DNA from: Babylonia areolata
Lineage: Eukaryota; Mollusca; Gastropoda; Neogastropoda; Buccinidae
Assembly: GCF_041734735.1 (NCBI RefSeq)
Contig: NC_134879.1
Location: 10,481,810-10,545,809, forward strand
Direction: 5' to 3'
DNA: 64,000 nucleotides
The notes under the pieces were generated by a model. It made no database searches, had not been told where the DNA came from, and was given only the letters and a program-made list of their open reading frames with translations. The number at the start of each line of letters is the position of its first letter. The first letter of the stretch is position 1. The translations under genes were made by a program, and so were the position numbers. This document shows positions 23,469 through 34,500 of this stretch, piece by piece.

Positions 23469-23869
23469 TACTGAGACATCCCACTGCATCAAATGACAAA
23501 TTGCATGGGATTCTGATCGACATCACACAATACAGGAAGATAGAGCATAAACTATACAAGACTGAGAGACTCTTACGGCAAGCTGCATGTAAAACTTAGG
23601 CCGAAACATTACGGGTGAGAGCTGGGGATAGGGGGAGGAAGGGAAAGAAGGATTACCTGGCCATACTTCCTAGGTATAGGGCAAAGATTCTGTGCAACGT
23701 GGAAATCCACATCAGCACGTACATTCCATAATTGTGTGCGACTCCTCATTTGGTCTTCTTCCTGCAATGTCCATCAGACATCAGTCCGGCTATTAACATG
23801 TGGGGAGGTGCGCAGCGTGGAGAGCGAGAGAGAAGAAAGGAGGGAAAAGAATTTTGGCCCTAACGGTTA

Positions 23870-24930
23870 AGTAGTAGTAGTAGTGTAGGGACTGGCATTT
23901 GACTGCCTAGGCCTCATGGCCTTTTTTTATGTCCCCTTCAATATTGGTCTCCTTTTATTTGTGGGATACATATATGTTTTCTTTTACATGTTCTATAAAT
24001 CACTCATCAAAGTCAATAAATTTTTCTTTTAAACTGATGTGCATGTCAAGGAGATTTTTTAACACATTAGTATTTTGTGCTAGTTTAGTTTCGATTGGTA
24101 GTGCATTCCATATTTGTGCAATTCTAGCTATTAGCTAATGAATTTTTCTTTAGGTTGGTATTTCAGTGCTCTTTACAAATTTTCATAATTGAATTTCTTG
24201 TATTCTCATAATCTGACATTCTAAAGATATTCACATTGACTTCATTATAGCAATTAAACATTTTGTATGTTTCTATTAAATCCCCTCTTAGCCTTCTTCC
24301 CTTTAATGAATGCAGATTTAAGTATATAAGTCTCTGTTGATAGCTCATAGATTTGCATTCTTTTAATAACTTAGTTGCTCTTCTTTGTACCCTTTCTATA
24401 GCTATAGATTGTCTCTTGAGGTATGGGTGCCACACAATATTACCATATTCCACTTGTGATCTAACCAATGCTTTATACAGTTTAAGAAATATATCTTTAT
24501 CTAAATAGGTAAATGTTCTCTTAATTATTCCCATCAACTGGTTGGCTCTATTTGTTATATACTGTATATGTATGTCAAATGATAGTTTATTATCAAAAAT
24601 TATGCTAAGGTCTTTCTCACTTTGACATTTTTCACTGTCCTGTGTGGTCTTCTATTATCATATGGTATTTGTTTTCTGGATTTTTTCTTCCCATGTGCAT
24701 TACTTTACACTTTGATACGTTAAAACATAGATTCCATCTATCAGTCCTGTCCTGTAACTTATATAAGTCTTTTTGTTGTGTAGTATTATTTTGTGCATTG
24801 CCGTAAAGTTTAGTATCATCTGCAAATATTTTGCATTTGCTTTCTATACTTTCAGGGTCATTTATGTATATTGTAAAAAGCACTGGGCCAAGTATGCTAC
24901 CTTGTGGTATACCACTAACAATATGCAGAG
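23870..24930 (-). mobile_element. LINE C: CR1-type reverse transcriptase fragment
   Basis: On the minus strand SGIPQGSILGPVLFTIYIND (about 24920) is followed by CKIFADDTKLYGNAQ, FNVSKCKVMHMGR, then, after breaks, LYKALVRSQVEYGNIVWHPY and RATKLLKECKSMSYQQRLIY, and a C-terminal tail ending near 23990. This is the second half of a CR1/Jockey-group RT with FADD at the active site. The 5' half is missing. The 3' end has a short (CTA)n-like tail (about 23872-23885). Confidence 0.82.
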
Positions 24931-25009
24931 CTGCACTCAGGCCTTCAGGCCCAAGGCCCTGTAGCAACCTGAGTGAAACTGCAGGCCCACAAATCACCAC
25001 ACCACAGAG

Positions 25010-25390
25010 AAAAAAAAAAAAAAAAAAAAAAAAACTGAGGGGTTTAGTGTTTATACTGTGATCTGGAAACCTTGGGAATGAAGGTGTCCAAGGAGGGGGA
25101 CTGGGTGGTCTCAGTAGGGAGGGCATTCCAGTCACGGATGATTCAGTGGGAAAAGGAGTAGCTTTTGTAATCTGTGCGGCGTGTGATCGGCTGGTACTGA
25201 TTTGTGTGGTATGTTCTGTTGCTTGCAGTCAGGGGTTTAAGGCTGTCACACCTTATGCATGCCAGGCTGCTCTGTATCTTGTTCAGCATGGCAAGTCAGC
25301 CGGTGCGGCGGCGTTGTTAAAGGGAGGTCCACTGGAGTTCTTCTTCATTGATGTTAATCTTTCATGTGTGTATTCTTCCCATTCTACATG
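25010..25390 (-). mobile_element. LINE RT C-terminal remnant beside a poly-A run
   Basis: On the minus strand, across frame changes, the pieces PITRRTDYKSYSF, W/MPS-like and PSLDTFIP-like appear. These resemble the last part of CR1/Jockey-group reverse transcriptases (RTDYRxSFFPRTIRxWNALP, then SLxxFK). A 24-base A run at 25010-25034 adjoins it. Too decayed to assign further. Confidence 0.4.
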
Positions 25391-26649
25391 ATGAGCTACG
25401 AACAGTGTCAGTGTGGTAAAAATGTAGTTCCTGCATTATAATATTTAGAAATACACACACAGGTCCTTGTACGGATTTGACGACACAACTCGTACACTTC
25501 GAAATTCCCACTCTATGTTAACAAAAGGAACAGCTCATATGGTCAAAATGAGGTTGAAGAAAAGTGAGTTCAGTTTGCTTTCATTCTTCTTTTCCCTTCT
25601 CCTGTTTTTCTCCATCCAAAATGTGAATTCTATATTGAATCCGTTCCCTTGTTTAGTATGATCGTCCGAAGTAGTTTCCAATCTGCACCAAAAGCGTTCC
25701 ATGATAAAGTCCTCCGTGTAGGGCTGCACTGTAAACTCCATTCCTTTTGCACTGGTCTCTGATTTCTAAGCTCATCTGAGTTCACAAAGCAACTCGCTGC
25801 ATTTTCCACGAGCAGCTTCTGATAGAACGCACACTTTTTTCTTTGTCAGCCAACAAGTACACCTCCACATGTGGACAACATCAAGGTCATTTTCCTACAC
25901 CGACAGGATGACTTGGGATCTGTTTTAATTCAAGGAACCCTTGCATTTTTTTTTTTGTCATTGTTCGACTTTTTTCACCTCAGTGGTGTGCGGGTCATGG
26001 AGCATCATTTTTCTTTTCTTTGTTCTTTTCTGTTTCTGCATGCCTTACTTCTTACAAGGAACATATCTGTTGGGCATTCGTTTTATAGACATGGACATTG
26101 GATCATGGGTTTTTAAGGAATGATTACTGTGTTATGTCTGGGTTTTCAATTAAGTGACCTTGTGTATGGGTGAGAGTGTGTTGTTGTTTTAGTAAAAAGT
26201 TAGGCATCGCTACAATTAACCACCAACAACAACAACAAAAAAACCCACAAATTTATCTTTCAGAAAATCATTCCAAAGATGCTTTTAAAAAAATCTGTTA
26301 TTGAAGGTGTGTTATACTGAATCTCATTTGCAGTCTAACTATGAATCAATGTCTACATCTTCTTTTACCATATGGCTTCTGTTGTGTTATGGCTGGTATG
26401 ATGGCATGTTGGGGTGTGGGGGAGGGGGGGGGGGGGCGAGGTGAAGGGGACGAAGAAAGGAAGAGAGAGACAGACAGAGAGGGACAGAGAGAACAGAATG
26501 TGGAAAGATAGAGTACAAAATGTAAAATGGAGATGGTGAGTGTCGGTGATTGCAGAAAAAAAAACCCATCATATTGGAAGGTTATGTGTGAGAGGGGGGA
26601 TGGGGGAAGCGGGATTTGGACAAAAAATTAATCAATAATCAAATATTGT
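25391..26649. other. Intergenic, no gene seen
   Basis: AT-rich sequence with a G-rich purine block at about 26404-26490. No supported feature. Confidence 0.4.
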
Positions 26650-27830
26650 ATGCACTACTTCTGTAGATTATCATTTGGAAAGAGGTTCATGTGTGGACCT
26701 ACAATAAACGACAACCGGACTATGTAACACATAAGTAGCTAACTTTAATAAAGAACATTTTGAAATATATAACTTTTTCCAAAAAATATTAACATTTGAA
26801 ACTGGTAACACGTGTTCAGTAATTTCTGGAGGCAAAAAAGATTTCATTTCTAAACAGCGGGTTAAAATGTGCTCTACCGCTAAACGTCCCTTGCAAATGA
26901 ATTCAGTATTTTCACAATATTTTGTGTATGGGCCATTTAGTAATAATCTAAATGCCATGCTCTTCACAGCCCTGCCAGCTCTTTTAGCATTTAATAATGC
27001 AGAAGTGTTAACTTTAAAGACAGAAGGAATTTAGCATATTTCTTTCAACAATATTACACATTTCAGATGATGATAAACAATGAAGTTCAAGATGATCTGC
27101 ATGTTCATTAGAAAAAAGCCCACAGTGTGAGGGAATCCAGCACATTTCAATATTAGTTCCTCTCATTTGAATACAGTCAATAAAAAATCTTATTTAAAAA
27201 TGATGTTATAATTAATGTTTGTACAACCTGATTTGATAGACTGCAGAACTGATTTTGAAAGACAAAATAAAACATTAATCAAGGTTAGGGGCAGATCAAT
27301 TTGATATGTTAATGCCATAAGAACGGCAATTAATTCAGCTGTAAAAATTGAGAAGCCATTTCCAATATGATATGACTTTTCAATTTTCAAAGCAGGAATT
27401 GTACCAGCAAACTGATTTTCTAGAAGAGAACCGTCTGTATATATCTTTAAGTGGGGGGAGTGGGGGGTATGTTTCAATGTTTCAGACAAGTGTGATTTGA
27501 GTTAAGAAGCTAGTATACTGGGATTTTCTTCTTTCATAATGTCACAATATTGAATGTCAAAAGCTGCTCCAGTTAATTTCCATAATGGAACTGGTGAAGT
27601 GCTCATAATCGAAGCAACATTTTGTGGATCAACATTTGATTAATAGTATCTGACACGTACGTAGAAAGTTTCTAGATTTCTGTTCTGTTTTGCTCGTTTC
27701 GAAAAAAGTTTGTCAGACCATATATTAATCTCAGTTTTGACAGAATTTTCTGTAGCATTTGCTCTAATTACATATTTCTGTCTGTGTACCAGGGTAGAGC
27801 CAAATGTCAGCTGCCTGTAAGAGCATATCA
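26650..27830 (-). mobile_element. LINE B: Nimb/I-type fragment with RNase H and C-terminus
   Basis: On the minus strand an RT-thumb remnant (about 27830-27640; STLVHRQKYVIRANATENS) precedes an RNase H segment (about 27465-27290; LKIYTDGSLLENQFAG then FTAELIAVLMAL) and a C-terminal zinc-knuckle region (about 26940-26680; NTEFICKGRLAVEHILTRC). The order matches LINE A, but the sequence is a different lineage. It is 5'-truncated and broken by stops and frameshifts. Confidence 0.75.
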
Positions 27831-27834
27831 ATCA

Positions 27835-27965
27835 TTTCCTGCGTCATTCAGTCATATTTCACTCATGTGCTGCCTGCACACACATATATTATGTATATTA
27901 GAGTGGATTTTACTATGAAATTGTTGCCATAGGTTCTTTCACATGTACTGACTTATGCTCAGTCA
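27835..27965 (-). repeat. SINE S2-type tail fragment
   Basis: Motifs 'cgtcattcagtcatatttca' and 'gctgcctgcacacacatat' match the tail of the S2-type repeat seen at 54040-54090 ('tgtcatacagtcagatttca', 'gcatgcacacacatac'). Short and diverged. Confidence 0.4.
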
Positions 27966-30900
27966 TCCAAGGCTTAATTCAGTAGTGTGCATCAATTTAA
28001 CTTCCATACTAAGCAGGCAGAAGTTCCTATTTGAACTGAACCTGATAAAATGACTGATATTCATCAGTATCACCATGGACACACACACACACACACATAC
28101 ATTCACACATGGGCACAGACAACTGAAACAGACATTGCTGTGAGATAACACACAAACAATAAAAAAAAAAAAACTGGCTGAAGCCATGTGACTAGCACAG
28201 GCTTTACAAGAGAACTTTATTGGTTGCAGGAAACTTTGTTTAGTCTAAATGTCTATTGATAGAGAATCTATCTGTGAGGCCATTCTTAGAATCTTTTTCG
28301 CCAGAGCCAAAAAATGAGACACAGGAATTTTGATTAAATTTTTATTGATTAAGCGATGTGTGCCAGAAACAATATTGGCATAACTGAACTTTATAGTCTG
28401 TTTCAAATGTCCAGTGTAAGAAAACAGCATATGAAGTATACAACAAAATATGAGCAACAATAAAGGCACTGTCAAAATTCACAATCCATGACATTATAAG
28501 ACAGCCCTGGGAGTTGAAGGTGTTGGGGATTGTGGGTGATTATAGTGAGGAACACATTGTCTGCCAAAACATTCTTGACCATTTACATGAATTGCATGTG
28601 CAAATTATTTGCACATGAATGCATAAAAATTCCCTTGTAGTAAAAAGAAAGAAAAAAAAAAGAAAGCTGAGTATTTTTTTAAGCATTTGGAAGAACACAG
28701 CAAGATTTCTAGAGCAGAATTTGCAGAATTTATGAGGATTTCGCTTGTGTTCCATTAAATCCAAAATGACAGTTTTTTGCTTAACTTTTATTCATCAACT
28801 GCAAATAAAATGAACACTTTCACATCATATGCTTCAACCCTAGCGTGAATGAGACACATGATACACAGACAGGAAAAATGCACATTCACTTTCCAGCCCC
28901 CGAGCCCCAACCCCTCTTGTTTTTTTACCCGGCTCCTCGCCTAGTACAACAGATGTTTGCTTATTCAGGCAATTGCCTCTATGGTGTCTATATTTTGAAT
29001 TTTTCAAGCACTGTTAAATTTCATGTGGACAAAAAGTAATCAGCATTTTTTCTGTAATGTTGCCCCCTGTGCCTCCTTATTCTAGGATTTTCTCCATTTT
29101 TTTCCACTCATAATTCTGCCTTGTGACCAAGTTTTACATAGGTTATGAACTGAATTCTTTGTAGTCCTGTCTTATACTTTTTTCCCCCTTCTTTTAAGGC
29201 AATCACCTTTTTCCCCCAACTACCTTTCATGTCAATCAGAAGCGGCAGCAGTTTAGAATAAAAAAAATCAAATCACTGGAAACTTTAACCCTCTTGCATT
29301 TACAAACTTCACAGAAAAACTCTTCCTAGTGTTCTGCTGCGGCCACAGTGAATGCAAGAGGGTTTGAGGGTGCTTGAGGTGCAGGAAAGCCTGTCGTCAT
29401 CAATGTAAAAAGATGACTAGACCATGATATAATCTCTGCAAAACTCAAACTCCATACAGATTCCATTTAAAGAAAAATGCGCTGGAACGTTTGGGATATA
29501 ATTCATCTATTATCATCCACAGCCTAAAATCATACACAGCGCATTCTCTCTCTGGGAGTACAAAATGTGCAATCTGATGACCCCCCTCCTCTTCCCTCCT
29601 TGTTTTTGCAATGAGCAGCACAATCCACTAAACTTAAAAATGTTTTGCCAAAGTGTGACAGTCTGTGAGGGTTATTGGTACATAATGTACAAAATGGCGA
29701 AGGCTTGGCCAATAAAAAACCAACAAAAAAACCAAACATATGCCAAGGTAAAATATGAGGATACAAAGGCAAAACAAAATAAATGTTCACAATCCGCAAA
29801 TACAGTTTAATCTGCAAGACTATAATCGAGATGTGTGGGAGATAAATTATTTTCCTATTATGACACTGATAAAGTACCTTTGAAATGGAAAATATACCAT
29901 GAACAATGTATTACATTAAGATCTGAACTTGTCCAGACCATTCAGTACAATAGGATCCCATAGATAGGTCACAAAACAACCCTAACACATGCAAAAAACA
30001 CCCTATATTTTTATATACCCTCAGACAGGCATGAAATCTGGTTGCAGTTACACTCATTGGAATGCAAATTTCCGAGTATTCAACAGAACCTCTTTGACAG
30101 CAGTTGGGTAAAAATCAATACAAAGGCACTGAACATATTCGTTGATAACTATAAAAAGGCACTGAACACAAGTAAACATGTTATAAGTTTTGGAAATAGA
30201 TTAACATACTCCTGAGATCAGACAGTGGGAAGCACTATAGGCTAGCTGTATAGCTGTATAATTATGGTAGCCCAACACACCGCTGTTTTTCGGCACTTAC
30301 AACACTCCATTCTGATTTAAGTCATTACAAACAGTAATAGTAACAATTCTCCATGTCAGTCACTGCAAACATTATGCTAAACTTTTCTGGCTGTATACAC
30401 AACCTTACAAGCCCTGAGCCTGTGCCGTATAACAAATCATCATTAAATTGACCTTTCCCGGTTCAAGGACTATTGATATGGATGTTGGAAGAGACAGGAA
30501 TGTGAAAAAAGAAAAGCATATCAATCTTTCACAGACTGAAAGGCCCTGAGACATGCTTATCACAAAACTGTAAGAAAATGGGAACCACAAGTAACTTACA
30601 TATAGGCACACATGTGAGATGGCATTAAAAAAGAAACTTCCCAAATCAAGGTCTGTGCACTGTTGTAACTCGCACTCATTTTTCAAGCCTTCAACATACC
30701 ATGATGCTTCATTCAAGTATCAATACCTTCAGTCTACAAGTAGCCATCATTGTATAAAGCTTTGACGAAGCCAATGCCAAAAAAGACCCCACTACCTTAC
30801 AATCATTTTCATGCTATTCTGATTTACTGACCCTTCTGACACAACCTTCTCACCATGGGGACCATACCCCAGCAAACACTTTGTCCTTGAGAGAAAAAAA

Positions 30901-31015
30901 AACAACAACAAAAATTTGCCATAAAGACCTGCTGAAACATTAAAAATCAGACAGTATCACAGAACAAAGTGGATCTGCCAACATCAACGTAAGCCAACAC
31001 CTTGTCATACCCAAC
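27966..31015. other. 3' flank, possibly 3' UTR, of the RNase T2 gene
   Basis: No coding exon was seen. The sequence lies immediately downstream of the minus-strand RNASET2 stop codon at 31360. Minus-strand AATAAA signals occur at about 28213-28218, 28333-28338 and 28785-28790, so a long 3' UTR is possible but unproven. It includes the hairpin at 29287-29365. Confidence 0.35.
29287..29365. repeat. Short hairpin or mini-MITE
   Basis: aaccctcttgcatt (29287-29300) faces its exact complement aatgcaagagggtt (29351-29364), with about 50 bases between. It could be a tiny palindromic MITE or a transcript hairpin. Confidence 0.6.
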
Positions 31016-31248
31016 TTAACTCACTCAGTACGGCCAGTCCTCTCTTCTCATATACACAGACCCCTCAGATGTCCAGTGGGTGTCTGAATGACCCAAACCT
31101 TTAGCTTCCGTCATCAGAATTGTGGTATTCTTTGTCAACATTCACCTCTTCAGTATAAGAGCTTTCCGCCTGCAATATTTTGATGATGGTAATTGGGGTG
31201 AAACGCTGTTAATGTCGTCCCTTTCGCCGTTCGTATGGAGAGAGTTAA
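31016..31248. mobile_element. TTAA-flanked MITE, copy 2
   Basis: A 233-base unit bounded by TTAA on both sides, near-identical to the copy at 20190-20417. Left end ttaactcactcagtacggcc, right end gccgttcgtatggagagagt plus taa. It lies just downstream of the RNASET2 stop codon, so it may be carried in that gene's 3' UTR. Confidence 0.75.
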
Positions 31249-31359
31249 CAACAACAACAAAAAGTCTATGATATTTGAAAACTCATTTCATGCATGAAAC
31301 CCACATAAAAATTAGCAAACATAACATTCGACACATCCTGAACATTCCAGGAGCAGAAA

Positions 31360-31578
31360 CTACATGGAAGACATGGGCTTGTAATATATTTCATCTGATC
31401 CACACTCAGTAATGTGGCTCCCACGTGCTGAGGGCCTCTTTCTTGTTCCATGGATGGTCTCCGACTGGAACAGGAGTTCATGGCCAGCCTCTTGGCTTGA
31501 GTGAGATGCACAGTCAGCCAACTGGAATTCCTTCGTCATGCACATTTCAATCTGCTCCAAGTAGAACTTTCCATTTTT
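31360..31578 (-). CDS. RNASET2: RNASET2 coding exon 10 and stop
   Basis: 219 bases encoding the last strand and the C-terminal tail: LEQIEMCMTKEFQLADC, then the basic TRKRPSARG and the final ITECGSDEIYYKP, which matches the VCEDGPVFYPP end of the human enzyme. Confidence 0.94.
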   Translation of the reverse strand, partial: KNGKFYLEQIEMCMTKEFQLADCASHSSQEAGHELLFQSETIHGTRKRPSARGSHITECGSDEIYYKPMSSM

Positions 31579-34500
31579 CTGTAACAAATAGTGGTAAAAG
31601 GCCCATATCAATAAGTAATTAAGGACAAGATTTGGGAAAGAGTGTTGGGGGTGGTAGAGAGAGGAGGGGGTGGGCTGAGACTGGAGAGAGGGGAAGGGCA
31701 AAAACCAGAGAAACAGAAAAATCCCCACTGACACCCAGAACAGTCTCCAGTGAACCCTTGCTGGTGAAAACAAACTGTGTCCTCATATATTCAGGCTTTT
31801 TCCACTCCTGTGGCATTTTCATCAGAAGTCATGACAATGGTCACCACTACCACTTACATAGAGTTCCTATGAAAACAGGTGGACAAATTGAATCCACTGG
31901 CTTTAAAAAGCTTCAAAAAGGGCAGATGCAGAAATGACATAAATATGGAATCGAACAAAATGAAAAAATATCAACAACAATACTTGCATTGCATTGACAG
32001 CGACAAACTCGGGCTCAATGTTGACATTCAAAAATTATTATTTGAACATGTTCTTTTTGCAAAATAAATCGACAGCGGCAATCGAAGCAGTGCAACTGAA
32101 GTTATAACGTGGTTTAAATCACGTTATTTTGGTATATCTCGGGCATTTAGAAATTTTCTTTCAAGTCTGAGGTAAAGGAGACGTTCCATTCACCTCAAAA
32201 ACACTGCAGTATATGTCCATTTTATAGATCTGCAAGATCCATGATCGACAAGCTTTATCTTTCCACTCGCTGAGACACTACCGACACCTTCCATTTTATT
32301 TCTTTTTCTGTTCAATCTAGTTAATTCAGTATCCACTTTAAAACATTAATAAAACACGTTGATGATTTGGCGCTAAAGGAGACGTTGTCATCGTGTTGTG
32401 CTTTGCAACATGTTTTGTCAAGATCTGAGCTGACCAGTGCCATGCAGATGAGGCAGTGAAACCGTGGATTCAAGTTTTCTTTTCTGTTCATTCTAATTAA
32501 TTCAGTGTGCACTTTAGAATATTCATATGCAGTAAACACGTCAACAATGTAGTTAGTGTCACCGTATGTGGTCTGTCCAGAATGTGTATTTCTTTGCCTT
32601 TAATTGCGAACAAGAAAAACGAGGTCATGGCGTATTGTCACCAGACAATTGGGAAGCTGCAGAAGGTTAACTGCGGTTTTTGGAATCTGGACCGAACATC
32701 AAAAAATAAACTGTTAATAATTTGGAAATACAGCTAAATTTGGGAGACTGACAATCTATAATTGGTATGACTGTGAAGATTTTTTTCCTACTATGTTTAA
32801 TCCAAATTTGGTATTGGCAGACAAAGTATTTCCAGAGAAAATGGCAATGTTAAAGTTTACCACGGACAAAGACACACACACACACACACACACACACACA
32901 ACCGAACACCAGGTTATAACACAGACTCAATTTGTTTACACAAGTGAGCCAAAAATGACTTGGACTCAAAGATAAAATTCAAAACCCCATGATTAAAACA
33001 ATTACATATTTTTAACAAGTCTATTTTGCTGAAACTAAAGGTTATACCTGTTGAGGTTCTTACTCACTCTTCAATAACAGGTACTGTGTCAACATCCCAG
33101 TCAGCAAAATTTATCTGGTTTCTGATACACAATATGTAGAGATAAACATCAACTCTTAGACTGTGCACACACACACACACACACTCTCTCTCTCTCTCTA
33201 ATACTAGGAAATGGAGCACCTCATATGGTTAAATGAAAAATTACCTTGTCCCGAACACAGGCGATGTTGGGATAGACACCCAGTTCCTGATGCAGAGCCT
33301 CAAGGACATCAGTAGCCTGATGAGAACAACAAATGTGATAAATTATGTCACCAAACAAGAGAAACATGGAACAAGCCATGAAATTCGGCCAACACAGACA
33401 AAGCCATGTGATAGGCATAGTTTGCATCAGTTTTACATGGTACAGTGTATGACACCAAACACAAAAACATGGAACAAGCATAGTTTGCATCAGTTTTACA
33501 TGGTACAGTGTATGACACCAAACACAAAAACATGGAACAAGCATAGTTTGCATCAGTTTTACATGGTACAGTGTATGACACCAAACACAAAAACATGGAA
33601 CAAGCATAGTTTGCATCAGTTTTACATGGTACAGTGTATGACACCAAACACAAAAACATGGAACAAGCATAGTTTGCATCAGTTTTACATGGTACAGTGT
33701 ATGACACCAAACACAAAAACATGGAACAAGCATAGTTTGCATCAGTTTTACATGGTACAGTGTATGACACCAAACACAAAAACATGGAACAAGCATAGTT
33801 TGCATCAGTTTTACATGGTACAGTGTATGACACCAAACACAAAAACATGGAACAAGCATAGTTTGCATCAGTTTTACATGGTACAGTGTATGACACCAAA
33901 CACAAAAACATGGAACAAGCATAGTTTGCATCAGTTTTACATGGTACAGTGTATGACACCAAACACAAAAACATGGAACAAGCATAGTTTGCATCAGTTT
34001 TACATGGTACAGTGTATGACACCAAACACAAAAACATGGAACAAGCATAGTTTGCATCAGTTTTACATGGTACAGTGTATGACACCAAACACAAAAACAT
34101 GGAACAAGCATAGTTTGCATCAGTTTTACATGGTACAGTGTATGACACCAAACACAAAAACATGGAACAAGCATAGTTTGCATCAGTTTTACATGGTACA
34201 GTGTATGACACCAAACACAAAAACATGGAACAAGCATAGTTTGCATCAGTTTTACATGGTACAGTGTATGACACCAAACACAAAAACATGGAACAAGCAT
34301 AGTTTGTATCAGTTTTACATGGTACAGTGTATGACACCAAACACAAAAACATGGAACAAGCATAGTTTGCATCAGTTTTACATGGTACAGTGTATGACAC
34401 CAAACACAAAAACATGGAACAAGCATAGTTTGCATCAGTTTTACATGGTACAGTGTATGACACCAAACACAAAAACATGGAACAAGCATAGTTTGCATCA

